Part shown: piece after piece, positions 43,217-51,825 of the stretch
Layout of the letters: the number at the start of each line of letters is the position of its first letter
Position numbering within the stretch: position 1 is the stretch's first letter
NCBI GenBank assembly: GCA_963205105.1
Contig: CAUJJW010000063.1
Location: forward strand, 1 to 64,000
Reading direction: 5' to 3'
DNA length: 64,000 bases
Origin: Verrucomicrobiota bacterium
GTDB taxonomy: Bacteria; Verrucomicrobiota; Verrucomicrobiia; Limisphaerales; CAIMTB01
Position numbers and translations under genes: made by a program
Notes under the pieces: generated by a model
Seen by the model: the letters and a program-made list of their open reading frames with translations, nothing else
What the model was told of the DNA's origin: nothing
The model's database searches: none

Positions 43217-44446
43217 CTAAGGCTTCCCGACGCCCAACTCCAGACAGACCATGTTCCGGGTGTCCCGGGCGTACAAACGGCCCCCCGCCAATGCCGGATA
43301 GGCACGAACTCCAGTCCCCAACACCTGCGCCCGCGCCACCACCCGAAATTCCTCCGGCGAAGCCGGCGCCATCACCAGTTCCCCACGCTCGCTCAGGATC
43401 ATCAGCATGTCCTTTGCCAGCAGCACCGACCCCGACCCCATCGGTTCCGCCGTCCACCGGACTTTCCCTTGTTCCAGGTCGATGCACCGCAGCACCGACC
43501 CGGTCTCCTGCCGCCCGTGAAACCCAAAAATGAACCCGTCCCGATGCACCACCGAAGCGTAGTGACTCGACAGGCTCGAATCCCCCGACCAGCGCTTTTT
43601 CAGCCCCTCACCCGTCCATTCCAACAGGACAGCACCCACGCCATAGCTCGACGTCAAAAAGATCCGGTTCCCCAACACCAAAGGCGTCGCCGCATTGACG
43701 GAGGCGCTTTGCCTCGCCCGCCAGGGAAACTCACCGTCCACCCGTCCTGAGTCGGACTTCACCATCACCAGTCCTTCGCGGGTGAAAAACGCCACCCGCA
43801 GATCCGCCCCCATCCCCATGGTCACCGGCGCCGCATACCCGGCTTCATGCGAGGTCGCCTTCCACCGCAATTTCCCCGTTGCCGCATCCAACGACACCAC
43901 CCCCGCTCCGTCCGGCCCACCAACGTTCAGCATCACTTGACCGGCCACCACCAACGGTGAACAGGCGAACCCAAAGAATCCCTTGTCCGCGCCATACTCC
44001 TTGGCCATCGCCACGCTCCAAACCTTCGCCCCCGTTCCGAAAGCCAGGCAGGTCAGCGTTCCATCTGCTCCCAACGTGTGAACCCGACCATCCGCAATCG
44101 ACGGAGTCGCCCGCGGGCCGTCATCAAATCCAAAGTCGTCCCGGTACGTGGTCGGCCAGGCTTGTTTCCAGAGCGGCTCACCGCCGCGCTCCGCATCCCA
44201 GCACTCCACCACCTCCTGGTCGCCTTGCCGCTGGTGCAGCAGCACACGACCGCCCGAAACAACCGGCCCCGAAAACCCACCACCGACGGGGCGCGTCCAC
44301 GCCACCACCGGACCCGCCGAAGGCCATCGGGTTGAGACGGTGTTGGTCGTGCTCCCGTCGCGACGCGGCCCCAGCCACTGCGGCCAGTCCTCGCATCGGG
44401 CGGAACCCTGCAGCGCGATAACAACCAACCCGATGACCACCCTCAC
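43217..44446 (-). CDS. Exported PQQ-like beta-propeller (outer membrane protein assembly BamB-like) protein
   Basis: The product is about 409 residues, with a hydrophobic signal (start GTG at 44446 or the GTG two codons later). After cleavage near S-A-R-C it begins with EDWPQWLGPRRDGST, the common opening of PQQ-like quinoprotein propellers in Verrucomicrobiota and Planctomycetes. It continues through repeated blades with D-A-x-T-GK-x-x-W motifs (VSLDAATGKLRWKATSHE and CIDLEQGKVRWTAE). No catalytic residues can be pointed out, so it may be structural or an orphan dehydrogenase. Upstream codons on the same frame belong to an interspersed repeat, which argues for the internal start. Confidence 0.8.
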   Translation of the reverse strand: MRVVIGLVVIALQGSARCEDWPQWLGPRRDGSTTNTVSTRWPSAGPVVAWTRPVGGGFSGPVVSGGRVLLHQRQGDQEVVECWDAERGGEPLWKQAWPTTYRDDFGFDDGPRATPSIADGRVHTLGADGTLTCLAFGTGAKVWSVAMAKEYGADKGFFGFACSPLVVAGQVMLNVGGPDGAGVVSLDAATGKLRWKATSHEAGYAAPVTMGMGADLRVAFFTREGLVMVKSDSGRVDGEFPWRARQSASVNAATPLVLGNRIFLTSSYGVGAVLLEWTGEGLKKRWSGDSSLSSHYASVVHRDGFIFGFHGRQETGSVLRCIDLEQGKVRWTAEPMGSGSVLLAKDMLMILSERGELVMAPASPEEFRVVARAQVLGTGVRAYPALAGGRLYARDTRNMVCLELGVGKP

Positions 44447-44467
44447 CCAAACCGCCCATGAACCGTG

Positions 44468-44527
44468 CCTCCGTAGCGGCGGGCGTCCCGCCTGCCGTGG
44501 AGGGGGGCGTCTCGCCCCCCGGAATCC
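44468..44527. repeat. Interspersed double-hairpin repeat, single copy before the PQQ-propeller gene
   Basis: It carries CCTCCGTAGC, the dyad GGCGGGCGTCCCGCC and the dyad GGGGGGCGTCTCGCCCCCC, as in the tandem block at 25671-26017 but without the tail. It lies 22 bp from the predicted GTG start of the beta-propeller gene and so is in its 5' untranslated region. Confidence 0.8.
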
Positions 44528-44580
44528 TGCTGCGTGCATGGACCGCGCGTCGCTCATGTGGAACAGGTCCTGCTCCCCAA

Positions 44581-45048
44581 TCAGGTGATGGTACTGAACC
44601 GGTCGTCCAACTGCCGGAGGCGCACCACCAATTCCCGCGCCAAATTCTCCAGCACCCGCGCATAGTCCAACGGTTGATGATCCGCCAGGACCTCAAAGGC
44701 CACGTACCCCATCACCACCAGCTTGGTCTCCGTCACCGCCTGCACACTCGCCGACCGCCCATCGCGGTCGAGGATGCCCATTTCCCCAAACACCCCGCCG
44801 TCCGTGAAGCGCGCCAATTCGCGCTCCTTACCCCGTCCCTCCTTGTAAATGCGGACGGTGCCATGCTCGACGAAGAACAGGTGCTTGCCGTGATCCCCCT
44901 CCCGAACCACCAGATGCCCCGCCGGAATCACCGAATCCTTGGCGTGCTGCTCCAGGAGCTGGAGCCCAGCCGTGCTCAGTCCGGCAAAAAGGGGCAGTCC
45001 CCGAATGATTTCCCTCATGCCCAAAGTGAACGCTCCTTCCGCAGGCAA
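44581..45048 (-). CDS. Cyclic nucleotide-binding domain protein without DNA-binding domain
   Basis: This 155-residue protein (145 if the ATG at 45018 is used) is a single Crp/PKA-type cNMP domain. It has GLPLFAGLSTAGLQLL, GHLVVREGDHGKHLFFVEHG and the phosphate-binding cassette FGEMGILDRDGRSASV, which keeps the Glu and Arg needed for cyclic nucleotide contact. No HTH follows, so it acts through partner proteins or as a sensor module. It is transcribed divergently from the zinc-ribbon gene, with only 77 bp between them. Confidence 0.85.
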   Translation of the reverse strand: MPAEGAFTLGMREIIRGLPLFAGLSTAGLQLLEQHAKDSVIPAGHLVVREGDHGKHLFFVEHGTVRIYKEGRGKERELARFTDGGVFGEMGILDRDGRSASVQAVTETKLVVMGYVAFEVLADHQPLDYARVLENLARELVVRLRQLDDRFSTIT

Positions 45049-45125
45049 GACAACTCCCGCCTTTTTGCTAGGCTTGTCACCCTGCCAGGAGTATCAGAGC
45101 TACCAAGCCTCGAGAGCACCAGTTT

Positions 45126-45605
45126 ATGGACTTCACCTTCAATTGCCCCCACTGCAAACAGGAACTGGAAGTGGACGTCTCTGCCTCCGGTTCCGCGGTC
45201 GAATGCCCCGCGTGCAACCGGAAAATCACCGTCCCCGTCCCGGAGGTCACTCAACTCCATGTTGCCCCTCATGGCACTTCCGGCGCCAACGACCCCAATC
45301 GCGAGGAAAAGCATTTCACGGTCCCCATCCATGAGGGCCCCACCGAAGCGCTGATCAAGAAAGCCGCTCCCAGCCTCGAACTCGCCGCCAAGGAACCTGA
45401 CAAAAAACTACGTCTCAAGGTCTTCCGCCGCGTCGACACCATGACCGTGGGCAAGGATCATTTCGACGAGGTCGTCTCGGAATTTCTCCAGAAGGTCGGT
45501 CAGGAGTACATCGTCAGCATCACCCCCATCAATTACACGTACAAGGACCTGGCCACCGAGCATTACGTCACCGACTACGGCGTCATGGTGGTGTTTCGCG
45601 GCTGA
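45126..45605 (+). CDS. Zinc-ribbon protein of unknown function
   Basis: The 159-residue product begins with a zinc ribbon (CPHC at residues 7-10, CPAC at about 28-31, then KITVPVPE). After a linker comes an alpha/beta tail with KLRLKVFRRVDTMTVGKDHF and YKDLATEHYVTDYGVMVVFRG. The C-terminal part matches no family known to me. It might be part of a small membrane or nucleic-acid-binding complex, but nothing in the sequence settles this. Confidence 0.7.
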   Translation: MDFTFNCPHCKQELEVDVSASGSAVECPACNRKITVPVPEVTQLHVAPHGTSGANDPNREEKHFTVPIHEGPTEALIKKAAPSLELAAKEPDKKLRLKVFRRVDTMTVGKDHFDEVVSEFLQKVGQEYIVSITPINYTYKDLATEHYVTDYGVMVVFRG

Positions 45606-45634
45606 CCGCGCGAGATAGCGCCAGCCCTCGTCAG

Positions 45635-48181
45635 TCACCCTTCCGATCTCAGGATTTCCAACGGCGGATGGGTCGCCACCCCCCGACTGGCGATCAACCC
45701 TGTCGCCACCGTCAGGCCCGTGACTCCCAGGATCGCCCACACGGCCGGGGCCAGGGGCGGAGCGAAGGCCACCTGGAACACCCAAACTGCCAGCGCCGCC
45801 GACCCGGCCAATGCCAGGGCCACCCCGGTCACCGCGGCCAACAGACCGAGCACGGCGTATTCCACCAGGAGTATTCTGAGCACCTGCCGGCGGGAGGCGC
45901 CCAGCACCCGCAGCAGAATGCTCTCCCGAACCCGCTGCCAACGCCCGCTCAACACCGCCGCCACCAGCACCAGCAGGCCCGTCGCAACCGTGAACATGGC
46001 CATGAATCGTATCGCAAACGCGATCTTCCCCAGAATCTGATCCAGCGTCCGCAACACCAGCGTGATGTCCACCGCCGACACGTTCGGGTATCGGTCCACC
46101 ACCGCCCGCTGTAGTCGCGCCGATTCCTCCGCGGACTCCACCCGCGTCACCAACACGTGGAACGCCGGTGCGTCATCCATCGGACCCGCCGGAAAGACCA
46201 CAAAGAAGTTTGGCTGCACCCGTCTCCAATCCACTTCCCGAAGGCTGGTCACCGTTGTTCGCACCGGAACTCCCTGCACGTCCCAAACCACCTCGTCCCC
46301 CAATCCCACTCCCAGTTCCTTCGCGATACCCTCCTCCAACGACATCGGCACCGGTTCCACCCCGGGTTCCACCCTCGGAATCCAGGTTCCCGCCGTCAGT
46401 TTCTCGCTCTCACGAAGCGTCTCGGAGGTCGTGGTGCGAAATTCCCGCCGCAACGCCCACCCCGGCGCCTTGCCATCGGTGTCCGCCAGAATCTCCTCCA
46501 CCGGCCGCCCCCGAATCGACTTCAACCGCATCGTCACAATGGGAGCTTCATCCAGAACCTTCATCCCATTTTCCCGCACCAACGCGGCCACGCCCTCCCG
46601 CTGATCCGGTTGGATGTCGAAGAGGATGGCGTTCGCCCGGTTTCCCTCCTGTCCGGAAATCAGCTGTCGAAGCAGGGTGGTCTGCGTCCATTGCAGCGTC
46701 AGCAGGAGAAAGGTTCCCAAGCCCAACGACACCACCAACAGGAGGGTCCGGTTGTTCGGACGATGCACGCTCGCCCAGCCTTGCCGGATCACGAACGGCC
46801 ACCCCGGCAACCGCACCCGGCGCGCCGCCGCAATCACCCCGCGGGAAACCAACGCCAACACGCCAAACGCCAGCATCAGCCCCCCCGCAAACCCCAGTCC
46901 ATCCTGCCACCGACGGGTGTGCGCCAACGCAAACGCCACCACGGACAATCCCAGAAGAACGATGGTGCCCCACTGAAAACGATCCAGCCGGCGTCGCGGT
47001 TCAAAAGCCACGCGCAACACTTCCAGCGGCGCCACCCGCCGGATCGCCATCAGGGGCAGCAGGGTGAACCCCAGACAGATGCCAAAACCCACCGCCGCCG
47101 CCTCCACCACCGCCCCCCAGGACACGGTCATCGCCACGTCGAACGGCACAAAATCAGCCACCACCCGCGGCAACGCATGCTGGATCCCCAGTCCGGCAAT
47201 GGCGCCCACCAACACTCCCAACCCACCCAGCGCCACACCCTGGACCACGTAGATCGCGAACGCTTCCCAAACACTGCACCCCAGGCACCGCAGCACCGCA
47301 ACTGTCGGGATCTTCTGTTTCACATGCACCTGGATCGCACTCGCGATCCCCACCCCACCCAGCAGCAACGCCACAAACCCGACCAGGTTCAGGAACTGAT
47401 ACAGGTTCCGCATGGCCTGACCCAAATCCTCCTGGCGCTGCGCCACTGTCGCCACACTCAGCCGCAAGGCATCCAGCCTCTCCTGATGCTCGGCCACCAG
47501 TTCCGTGACGTTCACCCCCTCCGGCATGCGAAACAGCACGCGGTATCGAGCCAGACTTCCCTCCCGGAGCAGCCCCGTCGACGCCAGTTCCGAAAGCCGC
47601 AGGTACACCCGCGGCGCAATCGTGGCAAACGCCACCGTTTCCCCAGGAACCTTGCGCAACGCCCCCACCACCCGCGTGGTCAAGGATCCGATCCGCACCT
47701 CATCGCCCACGACCGCCCCGAATTGCAGCAGCAACGATTCTTCCACCAAAACCCCCGACCCCGACCGAAATTGGGCCTCCGCTTCGGGTGGGTCCGCCTC
47801 AATCGCGCCGTAATATGGGAATCCCCCCTCCAGTGACCGCAGCTGAATCAGTCGCGTCCCACCGCTGCGGGGAAACACGATCATGGAGGAGAAGGTGATC
47901 TCACGCGCCTGCTCCCCCCCCAGCGAACTCAGGAACGCCTCGTGCTCGGGTGTGAATCGAACCCGCGATCCGATCGACAAATCCGCTCCCAGCAGCGCTT
48001 TCGCCTGCTGTTCGATCGCGTTCTCCAGAGCCCGACCAAACGAACCCACCGCCACCAGCGCCGCGATGCCCACCACGATGCACGACGTGAACAGCAACAA
48101 ACGCCGCCGGCTCGCACGGCTGTCACGCCACGCCATCCTCAGCACAAAACCCCAGGGCAACCCGCGAGCCGCTTTCTTCAC
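45635..48181 (-). CDS. ABC transporter permease, FtsX/MacB-like (YbbP type)
   Basis: The 848-residue protein has an N-terminal TM helix (about 28-50), a large periplasmic MacB-like core (50-230), a first FtsX domain with TM helices (about 265-390), a central pair of helices and a second FtsX domain (about 720-840). This duplicated arrangement, LLGADLSIGSRVRF after TM1 and an Arg/Ala-rich N terminus, fits the YbbP branch of type VII ABC systems, used for lipoprotein or peptide movement rather than classical import. The ATPase gene upstream overlaps it by 4 nt. Confidence 0.9.
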   Translation of the reverse strand: MKKAARGLPWGFVLRMAWRDSRASRRRLLLFTSCIVVGIAALVAVGSFGRALENAIEQQAKALLGADLSIGSRVRFTPEHEAFLSSLGGEQAREITFSSMIVFPRSGGTRLIQLRSLEGGFPYYGAIEADPPEAEAQFRSGSGVLVEESLLLQFGAVVGDEVRIGSLTTRVVGALRKVPGETVAFATIAPRVYLRLSELASTGLLREGSLARYRVLFRMPEGVNVTELVAEHQERLDALRLSVATVAQRQEDLGQAMRNLYQFLNLVGFVALLLGGVGIASAIQVHVKQKIPTVAVLRCLGCSVWEAFAIYVVQGVALGGLGVLVGAIAGLGIQHALPRVVADFVPFDVAMTVSWGAVVEAAAVGFGICLGFTLLPLMAIRRVAPLEVLRVAFEPRRRLDRFQWGTIVLLGLSVVAFALAHTRRWQDGLGFAGGLMLAFGVLALVSRGVIAAARRVRLPGWPFVIRQGWASVHRPNNRTLLLVVSLGLGTFLLLTLQWTQTTLLRQLISGQEGNRANAILFDIQPDQREGVAALVRENGMKVLDEAPIVTMRLKSIRGRPVEEILADTDGKAPGWALRREFRTTTSETLRESEKLTAGTWIPRVEPGVEPVPMSLEEGIAKELGVGLGDEVVWDVQGVPVRTTVTSLREVDWRRVQPNFFVVFPAGPMDDAPAFHVLVTRVESAEESARLQRAVVDRYPNVSAVDITLVLRTLDQILGKIAFAIRFMAMFTVATGLLVLVAAVLSGRWQRVRESILLRVLGASRRQVLRILLVEYAVLGLLAAVTGVALALAGSAALAVWVFQVAFAPPLAPAVWAILGVTGLTVATGLIASRGVATHPPLEILRSEG

Positions 48182-48900
48182 GACGTCCCCATCCTCCCCC
48201 CGTGTCCCGAGCCACTGTCTTCCACCAGCAACCCACCCCGGAGCCGGATCAACCGCCCCGCCCGCCTGGCCAGTTCCAGATCGTGCGTCACCAACACTAA
48301 CGCCGTCCCCATGGCCTCGTTCATCCGAAACAGGCTCTCCACCACCTTGCGCCCCGTCTCGGTATCCAGATTCCCGGTCGGCTCATCGGCGAACAGCAGC
48401 TTCGGCCGATTGATGAAGGCCCGGGCAATCGCCACCCGCTGCTGTTCTCCCCCCGACAATTGGGCCGGGTAATGCCCCAATCGTTCTCCGAGCCCCACCT
48501 CCCGCAACAACCGGCTCGCCTCCGGCTCTATTCCCCGCTCTCCCCGCAGTTCCAACGGCACCATCACGTTCTCGATGGCGGTCAGCGTCGGGATCAACTG
48601 AAAGCTCTGGAAAACAAAACCCACATGCAGATTTCGAACCCGGGCACGTCCGTCTTCATCCATCCCGCCCAAATCCTCCCCCGCCAACCGTACCGTCCCC
48701 TGCGTCGGCGCATCCAAACCGGCGCACAACCCCAACAGGGTCGTCTTGCCCGATCCCGACGGCCCCACGATCGCCAGCGTCTCACCCGATGGCAGCGAGA
48801 AGCTCACATCGCGCAACACGTCCAGGGAGCGTTCCCCGCTCCGATACGTCTTGGTCAGGTGCTCCGCCGCCAGGATGACTTGCCCTTCGGTTCCCCGCAT
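48178..48900 (-). CDS. ABC transporter ATP-binding protein (YbbA/LolD/MacB type)
   Basis: The 240-residue ATPase has Walker A GPSGSGKTT, Q-loop FVFQSFQLIPTLTAIENV, signature LSGGEQQRVAIARA, Walker B LLFADEPTGNLD and the H-loop VLVTHDLEL. The TAIENVMVPLEL segment is typical of the LolD/YbbA class. It forms an operon with the FtsX-like permease (4-nt overlap). The C-terminal 15 residues are Gly-rich. Confidence 0.94.
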   Translation of the reverse strand: MRGTEGQVILAAEHLTKTYRSGERSLDVLRDVSFSLPSGETLAIVGPSGSGKTTLLGLCAGLDAPTQGTVRLAGEDLGGMDEDGRARVRNLHVGFVFQSFQLIPTLTAIENVMVPLELRGERGIEPEASRLLREVGLGERLGHYPAQLSGGEQQRVAIARAFINRPKLLFADEPTGNLDTETGRKVVESLFRMNEAMGTALVLVTHDLELARRAGRLIRLRGGLLVEDSGSGHGGRMGTS

Positions 48901-49044
48901 GCCCCGCCAAGATGACGACCTTCAGACCCGGGTCAAACTTCGGCAGCTTCCGAAATTCCACCGCCCCTCCCTCACGCTTGCCCCATGTCCATGCCCTCGT
49001 CATGTTTCGAATGTCTCCACAAACCGCACTCCGTAGCCTCCCCT

Positions 49045-49668
49045 ATGTCGAACCTAGCTGCCCTCGGCGTCGCCTTTCTGAGCGGGTTCTCCATCATGGT
49101 GCTGGAGATGGTCGGCATGCGGCTGCTCGCCCGCGACTTCGGCAGTTCGTTCTACGTCTGGACCAGCCAGATCGGCGTGGTGCTCGTTGCCCTCACTGCC
49201 GGTTACCTCGCCGGTGGCTTCTGGGCCGACCGCTTTCCCGGACCACGCCTGCCTGCTCTGCTCCTGGTCCCCGCCGGCTTGTTCACCCTGTGGATCCCGG
49301 CGTTCGCCGGCCCGGTCATGCAGGCCATCGTGGCCCGACACCCCACCGACCTGGAAATTCCCATCCTTTGGCAGAAACTGGATCCCGCTCTCGGCGCGGC
49401 CATGATTTTTCTGCCGCCCTGCTTCGTTCTGGCCACCCTGCCCCCGTTTCTCATTCGCCTGGGTGCGCGCGACCTGACGGAGGTGGGGCGGGCCAGTGGC
49501 GGCATCTACGGCGCCGGTTCCGCGGGCAGCATCGCCGGCGTCTTCCTCTCCGGCTATGTCCTGATCGATCTCCTGCCTCTGCCCCTCATTCTCCGCGGCA
49601 CCGGCGTCCTCATCATCGCGCTGGCAGCCCTCTGCTCCTGGCCCCGACCCACCCCACCCTCGCCATGA
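49045..49668 (+). CDS. Membrane half of a spermidine synthase-like system
   Basis: The 207-residue polytopic protein (about six TM helices) opens with FLSGFSIMVLEMVGMRLLARDFGSS, the start common to the membrane part of fused MFS/spermidine synthase-like proteins. No methyltransferase motifs follow before the stop. The soluble synthase-like gene is downstream, separated by repeats. Together they may do the job of one fused protein. The ATG at 49045 was selected as the beginning of this conserved start. Confidence 0.75.
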   Translation: MSNLAALGVAFLSGFSIMVLEMVGMRLLARDFGSSFYVWTSQIGVVLVALTAGYLAGGFWADRFPGPRLPALLLVPAGLFTLWIPAFAGPVMQAIVARHPTDLEIPILWQKLDPALGAAMIFLPPCFVLATLPPFLIRLGARDLTEVGRASGGIYGAGSAGSIAGVFLSGYVLIDLLPLPLILRGTGVLIIALAALCSWPRPTPPSP

Positions 49669-49716
49669 TCCCACCCCGCTTCCCCACTCCCGCCACCGCT
49701 CCACCCATGAACCGTG

Positions 49717-49765
49717 CCTCCGTAGCGGCGGGCGTCCCGCCCCCCGGATTCCCCGGTTCAAGGTC
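49717..49765. repeat. Interspersed double-hairpin repeat, truncated copy
   Basis: It begins like the other copies with CCTCCGTAGCGGCGGGCG and the first hairpin, but jumps directly to the CCCCGGATTCC tail, having lost the second hairpin's stem. It lies between the membrane half and the synthase-like half of a spermidine synthase-like pair. Confidence 0.75.
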
Positions 49766-49814
49766 CCGATGCGTGTGCACTTGTTGGAAGACGCTCCTCT
49801 TCACAAGCCGGTCG

Positions 49815-49919
49815 TCCGTAGCGGCGAGCGTCCCGCCTGCCGTGGAGGGGGGCGTCTCGCCCCCCGGAATCCCCGGTTCAAGGTCGGTCAGCGGGTCGGT
49901 GGCGAACAGGGGGCTGCTC
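49815..49919. repeat. Interspersed double-hairpin repeat, full copy including tail
   Basis: This copy has TCCGTAGCGGCGAGCGTCCC, the GGGGGGCGTCTCGCCCCCC dyad, CCCCGGTTCAAGGTCGG and a tail ending GGCGAACAGGGGGCT, so it matches the full 117-bp units at 25671-26017. The tail contains the GTG at 49899 used here as start of the synthase-like gene. Confidence 0.75.
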
Positions 49920-50816
49920 AGGATCATCGCCTACGCCGCGGCCTGCCTGCTGATCGCTCCTCCGCACTCCGCACGCGCCGGCGTCATCCACGAGATCTAC
50001 TCCCCTTACCACCACATCCTCGTCCTGGATGAAGGGGACATCCGCACCCTCAGCTTCGACGGCACCCGGGAAACCCGGATGTCGCTGAAAAACCCTCTCC
50101 AGGGCCACTTCGGGTACACGGAACTCTTCCACTACGCGCGACTCTGGAACACCAACCTCGCCCGGGTCGCGATGCTCGGTTTGGGCGGCGGCAGCACCCA
50201 ACGCTCCTTCCTCCACCACTATCCCGAGGTCCGAATCGACTCGGTCGAGATCGATCCAGCCGTGGTCAAAATCGCGACCAACTTTTTCCAGGTCCCCATC
50301 CACGAACGCCACCGGGTGATCGTCGAGGATGGCCGCAATTTCCTCCGCCGCTCCCGGGAGAAGTACGATCTCATCGTGCTCGATGCCTACGTGAAGCATC
50401 GGTACGGCTCCCATATGCCGCAGCACCTCGCCACCCGGGAATTCTTCGAGATTGCCAGGGACCGCCTCACCCCGAACGGGGTACTCGCCTACAACGTCAT
50501 CACGATCCTTCAACTCGGCAACGCCGACGCCACCCGGGCGCTCGCCCGCACCATGCTCCAGGTGTTCACCCAGGTGTACCAGTTCCGCGCCTCCGATTCC
50601 CTCAACGCCGTGCTCATCGCCACCCGGGAACCCCGCCGCCTGACCCCGCCCGAGCTCCGACAGCGAGCGACCGGTCTGGCGAGCTTTGGACGGCCCCTGC
50701 CCACCGGACTAGCCGAACGACTTCCCTCCATCAACACCCGCCTGCCTCCCAACGTGAGCCAGGCGCGAATCCTGACCGACGACTACGCCCCGGTGGAAGG
50801 GCTCGAACGCCCCTGA
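49899..50816 (+). CDS. Spermidine synthase-like methyltransferase-fold protein, secreted or membrane-anchored
   Basis: The product is about 305 residues. A hydrophobic signal (RIIAYAAACLLIAPPHSARA) is followed by GVIHEIYSPYHHILVL and the class I SAM-type fold of polyamine aminopropyltransferases: MLGLGGGSTQRSFLH, DSVEIDP, EDGRNFL and YDLIVLDAY. The start is uncertain. The GTG at 49899 is inside a repeat tail; an ATG at 49707 would add 64 residues of repeat-derived sequence and is unlikely. The membrane gene at 49045 is its probable partner. The 3' end overlaps the convergent CbiX-like gene by 34 bp. Confidence 0.75.
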   Translation: MANRGLLRIIAYAAACLLIAPPHSARAGVIHEIYSPYHHILVLDEGDIRTLSFDGTRETRMSLKNPLQGHFGYTELFHYARLWNTNLARVAMLGLGGGSTQRSFLHHYPEVRIDSVEIDPAVVKIATNFFQVPIHERHRVIVEDGRNFLRRSREKYDLIVLDAYVKHRYGSHMPQHLATREFFEIARDRLTPNGVLAYNVITILQLGNADATRALARTMLQVFTQVYQFRASDSLNAVLIATREPRRLTPPELRQRATGLASFGRPLPTGLAERLPSINTRLPPNVSQARILTDDYAPVEGLERP

Positions 50817-51664
50817 GCTGCCCCCGCCGCAGCCTCGCGCACCCGCTCCAGAATCACGTCCACCATCAGCGGTTCGGTTCCCACCGCCCCCGACAGCCAG
50901 AGTCGTTTGCCATGACGCTCGGTCGGATTCCGCCAAGTCGGCTGCCCCGCCGCCAACCGGCCCCGAACCATCGCTTCCGTTTCGCCCAGCATGATCGGAA
51001 TGTCTTCCTGCGTGTGCAGTCCGTCGCTGATGAAATACGGCACCAGCACGATGTTCTTGGTCGCGGATTGTTTCCAGCACGCGTCGATCAACGGCGGCTC
51101 CTCGAGAAACAGCGGCAAAACATCGGCGTAAATCCCCGTCTCCCGGATCAAGGCCACCTGACGCTCAATCGCGTCGCGGGAACCCCGTGCATACGACGTC
51201 CCATGCCCGGCAATGAACAGAGTCGTGTCGGCGGGCTTGGGTGCCCTGGGAAAGGGATGCCGCTCCACCACATCCCGGGCGCGCGCCTTCAATACCTCGG
51301 TCATCGACGGATGCGATCCAACCGGCTCGCAATAGTGGAGCATCTGGCCCTGGCGCGTCTGAACCCGGGCAAACGAAGGAGCCCCGGGATGGCGCAACCC
51401 CAACGACTGTGGGATCACCTGTTCGGTGAACCAACCCTCGGCGATGAAGAGCGGCACCAGAAAGACCCGGCGGGCGAACACACCCCGCAGCACCCCAACC
51501 ACGGAAGGTTCCTGCTTCCAGAACGCCTCGGTGACTTCGGCAAACACTCCGCGCCGACGAATCTCGTCGCCGTGTCGATAGGCGGGACCTGCGGAGTCCC
51601 CGTTGGCCGTGGAACCATGGGCCACCAACACCAGTGCCGAATCTTGAAAATCCGAGGAACCCAT
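50783..51664 (-). CDS. CbiX/SirB-like chelatase family protein
   Basis: This 293-residue two-domain protein has the class II chelatase His motifs in both halves: ALVLVAHGST near residue 16 and LFIAGHGTSYARGSRDAIERQ near 155. FLVPLFIAEGWFTEQ and VLVPYFISDGLHTQEDIP are the other paired strands. Class II chelatases insert Co or Fe into (siro)hydrochlorins. No cobalamin or siroheme genes are adjacent, so the actual metal and tetrapyrrole are unknown. The ATG at 51664 was taken because it begins the first domain; a longer start at 51700 lacks support. Confidence 0.82.
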   Translation of the reverse strand: MGSSDFQDSALVLVAHGSTANGDSAGPAYRHGDEIRRRGVFAEVTEAFWKQEPSVVGVLRGVFARRVFLVPLFIAEGWFTEQVIPQSLGLRHPGAPSFARVQTRQGQMLHYCEPVGSHPSMTEVLKARARDVVERHPFPRAPKPADTTLFIAGHGTSYARGSRDAIERQVALIRETGIYADVLPLFLEEPPLIDACWKQSATKNIVLVPYFISDGLHTQEDIPIMLGETEAMVRGRLAAGQPTWRNPTERHGKRLWLSGAVGTEPLMVDVILERVREAAAGAAQGRSSPSTGA

Positions 51665-51745
51665 GGCGCGGAAACTGTAAGCCCACGTTCCGGTGATCAA
51701 GGCCGTTTCACGCGCCAGCCACGATTCAGCTCATCGCCCCAAACA

Positions 51746-51775
51746 GAACGAGGCAGCCCGGAGGCTGCCTCGTTC
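51746..51775 (-). terminator. Strong hairpin terminator after the rplI cluster
   Basis: A perfect 13-bp stem (GAACGAGGCAGCC with its complement) closes a 4-nt loop. On the minus strand it follows rplI by about 50 bp and is followed by CTGTTTGGGG, a weak T-tract. It separates the ribosomal gene cluster from the CbiX-like gene. Confidence 0.75.
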
Positions 51776-51825
51776 CAAATCAAAGTGTCGAAGGGCCTCA
51801 AGGCCTACCGCCGAGTCCCAGCGGA

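Noticed and set aside
46157-47836. 559-codon plus-strand frame inside the ABC permease gene
   Set aside because: The translation is rich in His, Arg, Pro and Gln without motifs, and the opposite strand encodes a clear FtsX-like permease.
48912-49898. Upstream in-frame extension of the spermidine synthase-like gene
   Set aside because: It runs antisense-like in another frame of the membrane gene and through two repeats; the composition is Pro/Arg-rich without domains.
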